A stretch of DNA of 64,000 bases, taken from contig JBFWPN010000003.1 in the NCBI GenBank assembly GCA_050249955.1, positions 124,001 through 188,000 on the forward strand, written 5' to 3'. A program made the translations under genes and the position numbers. How positions within the stretch are numbered: position 1 is the first letter of the stretch; the number at the start of each line of letters is the position of its first letter. The stretch is from CAVVIG01 sp050249955 (GTDB lineage Bacteria > Acidobacteriota > Vicinamibacteria > Vicinamibacterales > CAVVIG01). Shown here piece by piece: positions 8,357 to 15,251 of this stretch. A model generated the notes under the pieces. That model had not been told where the DNA came from. It made no database searches and saw only the letters and a program-made list of their open reading frames with translations.

Positions 8357-8962
8357 ATGGCCAACTCAACGGATATCAAGCTCGACGAAATCGACTACTC
8401 GCTCCTCCGGCACATCCAGGAGCACGCCCGCATCTCCAACGTGGAACTGGCCGATCGCATCGGCCTGTCGCCCGCGCCCTGCCTGCGCCGCGTGCAGGCG
8501 CTCGAGCGTTCGGGCGTAATCAGGAAATATGTCGCCCTGCTGAACCCGAATGCGGTCGGCAGGGATGTCACCGTGTTCGTGCAGATCTCGCTCGACCTGC
8601 AGGTGGGCGGTCGTCTGGACACGTTCGAGCAGCAGATCATGCAGCGACCAGAGGTGCTGGAGTGCTACCTCATGACAGGCGACTCCGACTACCTGCTGCG
8701 GGTCGTCGTGCCTGACGTGGCGGCGTACGAGCGCTTCCTGAAGGAAGCGCTCACCCGGATCGATGGCGTGGTCGGCATCAAGTCGAGCTTCGCCCTGCGC
8801 GAGGTGAAGTACTCCACTGCCCTTCCCCTGCCCGACAAGCGGCGGGAGATGCAGCAGCAGACCGTGTCACAGAGCGAGCAGATGAGGCGCGCGGTGGCGG
8901 CCGATGCCACCACACGCCACCCGGGGCGCTCGGCGCGCGAACTCGCGCGGAACGCGGTCTAG
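8357..8962 (+). CDS. Lrp/AsnC family transcriptional regulator (copy 1)
   Basis: The 201-residue product begins with the Lrp winged helix-turn-helix (KLDEIDYSLLRHIQEHARIS, then LADRIGLSPAPCLRRVQALE) and continues with the ligand-binding RAM domain (VTVFVQISLD, LMTGDSDYLLRVVVPD, SSFALREVKYSTALPL). About 35 extra residues follow the usual Lrp end, rich in Gln, Arg and Ala. The ATG at 8357 is chosen because the protein then starts like its paralogue at 10513; the ribosome binding site is weak. It is divergent from the E1-E2 operon and convergent with the amidohydrolase. It is about 90 percent identical by eye to copy 2 through the HTH and RAM domains, while the C-terminal tails differ. Confidence 0.92.
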   Translation: MANSTDIKLDEIDYSLLRHIQEHARISNVELADRIGLSPAPCLRRVQALERSGVIRKYVALLNPNAVGRDVTVFVQISLDLQVGGRLDTFEQQIMQRPEVLECYLMTGDSDYLLRVVVPDVAAYERFLKEALTRIDGVVGIKSSFALREVKYSTALPLPDKRREMQQQTVSQSEQMRRAVAADATTRHPGRSARELARNAV

Positions 8963-8966
8963 CGGA

Positions 8967-8988
8967 ACCGGCCGGTTTCCCGGCCGGT
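8967..8988. terminator. bidirectional hairpin between converging genes
   Basis: ACCGGCCGG at 8967-8975 and CCGGCCGGT at 8980-8988 form a perfect 9-bp stem with loop TTTC. It starts 4 bp after the stop of the Lrp-type gene and ends 2 bp before the stop of the amidohydrolase on the other strand, so it can terminate both. Confidence 0.65.
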
Positions 8989-8990
8989 CG

Positions 8991-10385
8991 TCATCGCGAG
9001 GTCGATGCGGCCTTCCAGCCCGCCGCGATCTCGTCACGATTCAACCGGCTGCCGTTGAAGAACACGCTCTCGATCGTCCGGGTGTTCCGGATGTCCTCGA
9101 GCGGGTTCCCCCTCAGCACCAGGAAGTCGGCCTGCTTGCCCGCGGCGAGCAGGCCGGTCTCCGTGTTCTTCAGCACCTCGGTCGGGCGCGAGGTCGACGC
9201 CACGATCACCTCGTTCGCCGTGAGGCCGCTCCGCACGTACAGCCCCATCTCGTGGTGCTCGGCCCAGCCGAACGAGTAGCCGGGCAGCACGCCCGCGTCG
9301 GTAGCCAGCACCAGGCGCGCGCCGTTCTGCACCATGCGGGGCACGTTGTAGCTCCAGAACTCCTGCCGGCGCGCCACGGCCGCGGGCGCCGCGGCACACC
9401 CCGGCAGGTTGAAGGCGTTCTTCCCGGCGCGGATGTCCGCAATGGTCGACGCCGGCAGCGACTGCTCGACGAAGGCGTTGTCCGGTTCGCACACCTCGGG
9501 CAGGTCGGTGAGGCCCATGACCGGCGCCCAGTACGGCTTCTTCTCGCGCAGGATCGCCAGGAACTCGTCGTCGAGCCGCTCGTTCGACACGGTGTGCACG
9601 AGGACGTCGGCTCCCGCTTTCACCACCGCCTTCTGGTTCGGCAGCGTGGTGGCGTGCGCGTGCACCAGGATGCCGGCCTTGTGGGCCTCGTCGATGATGG
9701 CCGTGTAGATCTCCGGCGGCATCTTCTTCATCAGCGCACCGCGCTGCGCGTCGCGATCGTCCACCCAGATCTTCAGATGGGGGATCCGCGCAGCCGCCAC
9801 CTTCTTCACCGCGGCGCGTGCGTCGTCCGGCGTGGTGAACTCGTAGACCGCCTTGAGCGGCGTCGTGCCCTGGATGAGCAGTGAGTCGGGACCCGAGCCG
9901 GGCAGCGCGAGCCCGGCCGCGAAGAAGAAGCGTGCCGCGGTCGGGAACTTGCCGGCCCGCTGGTCGCGCTCGAACTGCAGCGCGAACTCGGTCGGCTGAT
10001 CCCCCATCGTCATCACGGCGCCGACGCCGTAGAAGGCCTCGCGCCGGAGGTGGTCCAGCACGTTGGCCGCCGAGTGGTTCTCGGCCTTCCAGCTCGTGAA
10101 CCCTTCGTATCCGATGTGCAGGTGGACGTTGTTGAGCGTCGGCATCACCGTCCGGCCCGTGAGGTTCACCCGGGCGGCACCACCCGGAACGCTGACCTGG
10201 CCGCGCCGGCCGATGGCGGTGATCCGGCCGCCCTGCACGACGAACGCGCCATCGTCGATCGGCGCCGACCCGTCACCGGTGATCAGGCGGGCGCCTTCGT
10301 AGACAACAGCACCGCCACCCTGCGCCATCAGCAGGGCCGAGGCGGCCACGATGCCGCCGACTATCGACAGGAACACTCGCCGCAC
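8991..10385 (-). CDS. secreted metal-dependent amidohydrolase
   Basis: The 464-residue protein has a signal peptide (VFLSIVGGIVAASALLMAQ) and an amidohydrolase TIM barrel flanked by the usual small beta domain (YEGARLITGDG, GGRITAIGRR). Visible metal-site elements are NNVHLHIGYEG (HxH), LKIWVDD with the possible bridging lysine, HAHATTLP, VHTVSNE and ATDAGVLPG. It belongs to the imidazolonepropionase-like or prolidase-like group common as exported enzymes in Acidobacteriota; the substrate is unknown. The start is a GTG at 10385, preceded by GGAGG with 6-nt spacing; nearby ATG codons are out of frame. It is flanked by two near-identical Lrp-type regulators and is divergent from the second. Confidence 0.88.
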   Translation of the reverse strand: MRRVFLSIVGGIVAASALLMAQGGGAVVYEGARLITGDGSAPIDDGAFVVQGGRITAIGRRGQVSVPGGAARVNLTGRTVMPTLNNVHLHIGYEGFTSWKAENHSAANVLDHLRREAFYGVGAVMTMGDQPTEFALQFERDQRAGKFPTAARFFFAAGLALPGSGPDSLLIQGTTPLKAVYEFTTPDDARAAVKKVAAARIPHLKIWVDDRDAQRGALMKKMPPEIYTAIIDEAHKAGILVHAHATTLPNQKAVVKAGADVLVHTVSNERLDDEFLAILREKKPYWAPVMGLTDLPEVCEPDNAFVEQSLPASTIADIRAGKNAFNLPGCAAAPAAVARRQEFWSYNVPRMVQNGARLVLATDAGVLPGYSFGWAEHHEMGLYVRSGLTANEVIVASTSRPTEVLKNTETGLLAAGKQADFLVLRGNPLEDIRNTRTIESVFFNGSRLNRDEIAAGWKAASTSR

Positions 10386-10512
10386 ACATCACCTCCAGGT
10401 TGACGCGCGGGCATCCTAGCACCGACCTACTTGTATTCAGGGATTGAACCGCACGAACGCAATGCGGCATCCTCCTCCGGCGTACGAAGGCGGCGAGGAT
10501 TGCGAGGACTGC
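10386..10512. promoter_or_regulatory. divergent promoter region, amidohydrolase / Lrp copy 2
   Basis: This 127-bp gap separates the amidohydrolase start (minus) from the second Lrp-type gene (plus), so promoters for both must lie here or just inside. The AT-richer stretch around 10430-10440 (TTGTATTCAG) is the best candidate promoter segment. No clear palindrome is seen. Confidence 0.35.
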
Positions 10513-11109
10513 ATGGCGAAGGCCGAATTCAGGCTCGACGAAATCGACTACGAGGTCCTGCGCCACCTGCAGGAGCACGCGCGCATCTCGAACGTGGAGC
10601 TGGCCGAGCGGGTGGGCCTGTCGCCCGCGCCCTGCCTGAGGCGGGTGCAGGCGCTCGAGCGCGCCGGCGTGATCCGGAAGTACGTGGCGCTGCTGAACCC
10701 GAATACGGTGGACCGGGATGTCACGGTGTTCGTGCAGATCTCGCTCGACCTGCAGGTCGGCGGTCGCCTGGACAGCTTCGAGCACCAGATCATGCAGCGG
10801 CCCGAGGTGCTCGAGTGCTACCTGATGACCGGCGACTCCGACTACCTGCTGCGGGTCGTGGTGCCCGACGTGGCGGCCTACGAGCGGTTCCTCAAGGAGG
10901 CACTCACGCGGGTGGAAGGGGTGGTGGGCATCAAGTCGAGCTTCGCCCTGCGCCAGGTGAAGTACTCGACGGCGCTGCCGCTGCCGGACAAGCGCCAGGC
11001 AACAAGCCGGCAGGATCCCGGGGATGTCCGCCAGCGGCTCGCCAGCGGTGATGTGGCGGCCAGCCGCATGGTGCGGCGGCCAACGGCCCGCGCCCTGGCG
11101 CGTCGCTAG
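10513..11109 (+). CDS. Lrp/AsnC family transcriptional regulator (copy 2)
   Basis: The 198-residue product has the same architecture as copy 1 at 8357: HTH with RLDEIDYEVLRHLQEHARIS and LSPAPCLRRVQALERAGVIR, and a RAM domain with LMTGDSDYLLRVVVPDVAAY. Substitutions from copy 1 are mostly conservative (Ser to Ala, Ile to Val, Gln to His). The C-terminal tail after LPLPDKR is unrelated in sequence and rich in Arg, Ala and Gln. The ATG at 10513 follows AGGA at short spacing. Divergence from the amidohydrolase suggests it regulates that gene, itself or both. The pair looks like a local duplication around the amidohydrolase. Confidence 0.92.
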   Translation: MAKAEFRLDEIDYEVLRHLQEHARISNVELAERVGLSPAPCLRRVQALERAGVIRKYVALLNPNTVDRDVTVFVQISLDLQVGGRLDSFEHQIMQRPEVLECYLMTGDSDYLLRVVVPDVAAYERFLKEALTRVEGVVGIKSSFALRQVKYSTALPLPDKRQATSRQDPGDVRQRLASGDVAASRMVRRPTARALARR

Positions 11110-11118
11110 TACGCCGAA

Positions 11119-11143
11119 CGGCGGACCCTGACAGGGTCCGCCG
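11119..11143. terminator. bidirectional hairpin between Lrp copy 2 and PQQ dehydrogenase
   Basis: CGGCGGACCCT at 11119-11129 pairs perfectly with AGGGTCCGCCG at 11133-11143 around the loop GAC. It lies 9 bp after the Lrp copy 2 stop and 12 bp before the stop of the converging PQQ dehydrogenase. Confidence 0.7.
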
Positions 11144-11155
11144 CCCGATGACGCC

Positions 11156-13144
11156 TCAGTTCACGCCGAGCGCCACGAACTCGGCCGGCACCCCCTGCGC
11201 ACCAACCGCCACGACGATGAGCTGGCGGTTGTTCACCATGTAGGTCATCGGAATCCCGCTCTGGTTCGCAGGCAGCTTGAACTCCGAGATGATCTCGCCG
11301 GTCATCTTGTCGTGGGCGCGGAACATCGGACCGCCCGATCCGGGCGGCACCGCGAACAGGCCCGAGCCTTCACCGGCAAACAACAGGGTCTTGGTGACGA
11401 GCAGCCCAACGTGCTCGTACCGTCCCGTACGCGGCACGTTCACGCCCTTGAGCGCCGGGTGGTTCTTCACCCAGTCCGGCGCATCGCCGTTGGCCACCTG
11501 CCACTTGATGTCGCCCGCATTCAGGTCGATCGCCGTGATGCGTCCCCATGGTGGTTTCACCATGGGCAGCCCCTGTGGACCGAACACCCGCGGCCCCGGC
11601 GGCGGGGCACCGGGCCCGCGAACAGCGGGTCCCTCGGCGTTGCCGTTCACGAAGTTCTGTTCGGATCGGGCAGGGTCGTTCACCAGCACCATCGGGTTGA
11701 TCTGGGTGCCCGAGCTCACGTAGAGCATGCCGGTCTCCGGGTCGGCCGCGCCCCCCTGCCAGTTCGCGCCACCGGTCGCCGAGGGCAGCATGAGCAGGCC
11801 CCGCTTCCCGTCCTGGCCCGCGACGATCTGCGCGGAGTAGATCGGCCCCATCTTGTAGTCCTGCGCGATGCGGACCGCCTCCGCCTTCAGTTCGGGCGTG
11901 AGGTCGTTGAGGTCGTCCAGCGTCACCCCCTGCCTGTCGAAGGCCGGCGGCTTGGTCGGGAACGGCTGCGTCGGCGAGAGCCGCTCGCCCGGCACCTTCG
12001 ATGCCTCGACCGGACGCTCCTCGATCGGCCACACCGGCTGGCCGGTCACGCGGTCGAAGACGTACGTGAAGGCCTGCTTGGTGACCTGGGCGACGGCCTT
12101 CACGGTTCGCCCGTTCGCCTTGATGTCGAGCAGGATCGGTGGGGCCACGGTGTCGTAGTCCCACACGCCGTGGTGCACGAGCTGGTAGTGCCACACGCGC
12201 TTGCCGGTGTTCGCATCGAGGCAGACGAGGCTCTCGGCGAACAGGTTGTTCCCGAGGCGGTGGCCGCCGTAGTAGTCGTTGGTTGGCGTCTCGACCGGCA
12301 GGTACACGTACCCCAGGTCCTGGTCTGCCGACATCGGCGCCCAGACGGCCGTGTTGCCCTGAACCGCCCACGAGTCGTTCTCCCACGTCTCGTTGCCGAA
12401 TTCGCCCACGGTGGGAATCGTGTGGAAGATCCACTTCCGCTTGCCGGTCCGCACGTCGAAGCCGCGCACGTGCCCGGCGATGTTGCCCACCTTCGACGGG
12501 AAGGCGAGCAGTGCGGCCCCGATGACCGCCGTATCCTTCACGATCATCGGCGGCGAACTTGCGCCGATCGCGCCGTCGGCCGGCGCCGGGCGGTCGAGCC
12601 CCTCGTACAGGTCGACCACGCCGTTCGTCCCGAACGAGGTGATGGGCCGCCCGTTCTTCGCGTCGAGCGCGATGAGGCGGTAGCCGGGGGTCAGGTAGAG
12701 GATGCGCTCGTCACCACGCCCGTCGGTCCAGTAGGAGACGCCGCGGTGGTTGTGCCGCGGGGCCCGCAGGCCGCGCTGCCCCTCGTCATACCGCCACAGC
12801 CACAGCGTTTCCCCGGTGGCGGCATCAATCGCCACCACGTCGCGCCGCGAGCCGGCGGTGGTGTAGAGCACGCCGTTGATCATCAGCGGCGTGGCCTGCA
12901 GGTTGTATTCGGGAGCGGCCCCGAAGTTCTGGGCCTTCCACCGCCACACGATCTGCAGGTCCTTCACGTTCTGCCGGTTGATCTGATCGAGGGGGGAGTA
13001 CTTCGTGCTGGCGGAGTCGCCTCCATAGTAGCGCCACTCGCCAGGCTTCACCCCACCCTGCGCACCGACACGCAGCGGAGCCCGCAGGCTGCCGGCGACG
13101 GCAACCGCACCCAGGATCGCGGCGACTTTCCACGCATGCTTCAT
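11156..13144 (-). CDS. secreted PQQ-dependent dehydrogenase, glucose-dehydrogenase-like
   Basis: The 662-residue product begins with an export signal (KVAAILGAVAVAGSLRAPLRVGAQ) and then YYGGDSASTKYSPLDQINRQNV, the typical entry to the quinoprotein glucose dehydrogenase propeller. Blade motifs such as AIDAATGETLWLWRYDEG and ALDAKNGRPITSFGTNGVVD recur, and the C-terminal part has YEHVGLLVTKTLLFAGEGSG and TYMVNNRQLIVVAVG. It lacks the five N-terminal membrane helices of membrane-bound GCD and has no haem motif, so it should be soluble in the periplasm and need a separate electron acceptor. The ATG at 13144 follows AAGGAAGG; upstream in-frame sequence has no such support. A TATACT box lies at 13191-13196 on the minus strand. 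Confidence 0.88.
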   Translation of the reverse strand: MKHAWKVAAILGAVAVAGSLRAPLRVGAQGGVKPGEWRYYGGDSASTKYSPLDQINRQNVKDLQIVWRWKAQNFGAAPEYNLQATPLMINGVLYTTAGSRRDVVAIDAATGETLWLWRYDEGQRGLRAPRHNHRGVSYWTDGRGDERILYLTPGYRLIALDAKNGRPITSFGTNGVVDLYEGLDRPAPADGAIGASSPPMIVKDTAVIGAALLAFPSKVGNIAGHVRGFDVRTGKRKWIFHTIPTVGEFGNETWENDSWAVQGNTAVWAPMSADQDLGYVYLPVETPTNDYYGGHRLGNNLFAESLVCLDANTGKRVWHYQLVHHGVWDYDTVAPPILLDIKANGRTVKAVAQVTKQAFTYVFDRVTGQPVWPIEERPVEASKVPGERLSPTQPFPTKPPAFDRQGVTLDDLNDLTPELKAEAVRIAQDYKMGPIYSAQIVAGQDGKRGLLMLPSATGGANWQGGAADPETGMLYVSSGTQINPMVLVNDPARSEQNFVNGNAEGPAVRGPGAPPPGPRVFGPQGLPMVKPPWGRITAIDLNAGDIKWQVANGDAPDWVKNHPALKGVNVPRTGRYEHVGLLVTKTLLFAGEGSGLFAVPPGSGGPMFRAHDKMTGEIISEFKLPANQSGIPMTYMVNNRQLIVVAVGAQGVPAEFVALGVN

Positions 13145-13190
13145 CAAATCGACCTTCCTTGCGGCGCACCGCCAGTCGATGCGCGGCAGG

Positions 13191-13196
13191 AGTATA
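13191..13196 (-). promoter_or_regulatory. possible -10 box upstream of PQQ dehydrogenase
   Basis: TATACT on the minus strand, 47-52 bp upstream of the start at 13144. An AT-rich hexamer is conspicuous in this GC-rich DNA, and the same hexamer occurs before the genes starting at 18095 and 61686. No convincing -35 is seen. Confidence 0.35.
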
Positions 13197-13258
13197 CCCA
13201 TCCCGCCGATCGGTCGCATTGCGAATCGCGGGGGGAAGCGCCGCACAGGGCGCTCACC

Positions 13259-15154
13259 TCACCTCGAGCGCAGCAGTTCCTCCCGCGTCTGGCGGGCCTG
13301 GACGAAATCGGGCCGCAGCGTCAGCGCACGATCGACGTGGACGATCGCCTCTGGGATGCGGCCGGTGGCGGCGAGCGCCAGCGCCAGGTTGTGGTGGGCG
13401 TCCGGGTAGTCCTCGCGCACCTGCAGCGCCCGCTGCAGCCGTTCGATGGCACGGCCAAACGCTCCGCGCGACCCGTCAAGCACGGCGAGGTTGTTCAGCA
13501 CATCCGGAGCGTCGGGGTTGATGGCCAGCGCGCGCTCGAACGCGGCCGCGGCCGCGGCCACCTGGCCGCTGTCGCGCAGGGCGTTCCCCAGGTTGAAGAA
13601 CACCCGCGCATCTGTTCCGCGCGCCCGTGCCGCACGCCGCAGGTGCGGCACCGCCTCAGCCGGACGGCCAGCCTGGAGCAGGGCAACCCCCAGGTTGTTG
13701 CTCGCCTCAGGATGGCCCGGAACCAGCCGCAGGGCCTCTCCGAACGCACGCATCGCGTCATCCAGCCGGCCTGCGGCAAGGTAGCGCGTGCCGAGCAGGT
13801 CGTGGGCGGCGGGGTCGGTCGGCGCGTCGGCCACCGCACGCTCCGCCGCGAGCGCCCGCGACTCGGCCCGCCGGCGTACGAAATCGCGGGCGAGCACCGC
13901 CAGGTCGGACGCCCGCGTGGGCACCACCTGGATCCACAGGTCGGCCATCTCATCGGAGGATCGGGGACCGTACCGGACCCTCCGGGGTGCCTGGCCGGCC
14001 TGATGCTGATGTCCTGCCGAATTGTCGTAGACGATGCGCATCGTCACGCGCGTGCCGGCCGGAAGCGGCACGGGCGACTCGTAGCGGTAGAACTCCTGCC
14101 AGTGGAAGTCCCAGTCGCGGATGGTGAGCAGCCCCTGCACCTGTCCCGATGGCAGCGTGGCCGTGGCGGTGATCTCGCGCGCCAGGTAGTGCGCGTGCGG
14201 GTAGACGCTGATCGCCTCGACATCCACCGGGATCGTGTAGCTGTCCTCCACGGCGTAATCGGGAGCACCGGCCGGGATGTCGATGCTCGTCGACGTCAGC
14301 TTCACCATGAAGGGGACCACCGAGGGCGGCGTGCGGCTCAGGTGAATGGCGATCTTCGGCTGCAGCGCGACCGGCTCGGCTCCCGGCAGCATGTGCATCT
14401 GCACCACGAGGTCGGTGCCAGGTTCGAGTTGCCAGGACATGCCCTCGGGCTCGAGCGCGGCGGTCCGTCCGGGGGTCCATCCCACGAAGTGACCGTCGGG
14501 GCTGTGGAACTCATCGGAGAACATGCCCTCGTACCCGGGCTCGGGATCGGCCGCGTCGAGCCGGCGCGACTCGCCACCGGGGTCGACGCCGATGACGACG
14601 TGATGGATGGCCGAGGGACGGTCGGGAAGGAACTCGACGCCGCGCACGAACACGGTCCGGTCCAGCGGCACCGGCACGACGAAGTTGCGGAAGACGTCGC
14701 CGTCGCCGGCCGGGAGCGTGTACGGGGACGACAGGGTCACCAGGATGTCGGGCGTGCCCAGCGCACCGCGCTCGTCCTGTCCCGTGCGGTCCGGGGCCGG
14801 GTCCTCAGCGACGCCCCGCTCGAAGCCTCCTGCAGCCCAGTCCCGGAACAGCGCGATCTGCGTGGCCGTGAGCCGCCTCGCGTTCCTGAAGCGCCCCACG
14901 CCTGGATCGGGCAGCCAGGGCGGCATCTCGCCCGCCTCGATGGCCGGGAGAATCTGCCCCGCGTGCGTCCGCACGTCGTCGTAGCTCGTCAGGCTGAACG
15001 GGGCGATGTTCCCGTCACGGTGGCAGGGCGTGCAGTTCGCCGTCAGGAGCGGCGCGATGTCGCGGGCATAGGTCGGCGGCGGGGCGGTGCGCGACGGGCT
15101 GCAGGCGGTCGCCGACAGCAGGGCCAGGCACGGCAGGAGGAGGCGGCGGAGCAT
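13259..15154 (-). CDS. haem c / copper type II monooxygenase-like / TPR lipoprotein (copy A)
   Basis: The 631-residue protein has a lipobox (LSATAC, Cys18), a haem-binding CTPCH at 41-45, and a two-domain region matching the peptidylglycine alpha-hydroxylating / dopamine beta-monooxygenase fold. All six copper ligands can be placed: His184-His185 (AIHHVVIG), His254 (QMHMLPG), His320 and His322 (YPHAHYLA) and Met403 (SSDEMADLW). From about 430 to the end are roughly five TPRs, such as PEASNNLGVALLQAGRPAEA. Eukaryotic relatives hydroxylate C-H bonds using O2 and ascorbate at two copper sites; here the attached haem could supply electrons, which is inference. The ATG at 15154 gives the lipoprotein signal; its ribosome binding site is poor. 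A second copy is at 24571-26730. Confidence 0.85.
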   Translation of the reverse strand: MLRRLLLPCLALLSATACSPSRTAPPPTYARDIAPLLTANCTPCHRDGNIAPFSLTSYDDVRTHAGQILPAIEAGEMPPWLPDPGVGRFRNARRLTATQIALFRDWAAGGFERGVAEDPAPDRTGQDERGALGTPDILVTLSSPYTLPAGDGDVFRNFVVPVPLDRTVFVRGVEFLPDRPSAIHHVVIGVDPGGESRRLDAADPEPGYEGMFSDEFHSPDGHFVGWTPGRTAALEPEGMSWQLEPGTDLVVQMHMLPGAEPVALQPKIAIHLSRTPPSVVPFMVKLTSTSIDIPAGAPDYAVEDSYTIPVDVEAISVYPHAHYLAREITATATLPSGQVQGLLTIRDWDFHWQEFYRYESPVPLPAGTRVTMRIVYDNSAGHQHQAGQAPRRVRYGPRSSDEMADLWIQVVPTRASDLAVLARDFVRRRAESRALAAERAVADAPTDPAAHDLLGTRYLAAGRLDDAMRAFGEALRLVPGHPEASNNLGVALLQAGRPAEAVPHLRRAARARGTDARVFFNLGNALRDSGQVAAAAAAFERALAINPDAPDVLNNLAVLDGSRGAFGRAIERLQRALQVREDYPDAHHNLALALAATGRIPEAIVHVDRALTLRPDFVQARQTREELLRSR

Positions 15155-15186
15155 CGGGGAGGGCGATCGTACGCCAGAAACGGGAA

Positions 15187-15225
15187 CGCCGCCGTGCGAC
15201 GTGGTGACCACGTCGCGCGGCGGCG
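15187..15225 (-). terminator. long hairpin after TonB receptor gene
   Basis: The arms 15187-15204 and 15208-15225 form an 18-bp stem with a single T-G wobble and the 3-nt loop TGA. It begins 27 bp after the stop codon of the minus-strand TonB receptor gene, and the DNA beyond it in that direction reads GTTCCCGTTTCTG, a weak T-rich tail. Confidence 0.7.
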
Positions 15226-15251
15226 CCCGGTATCGGAACGAAGCCTGTCGT

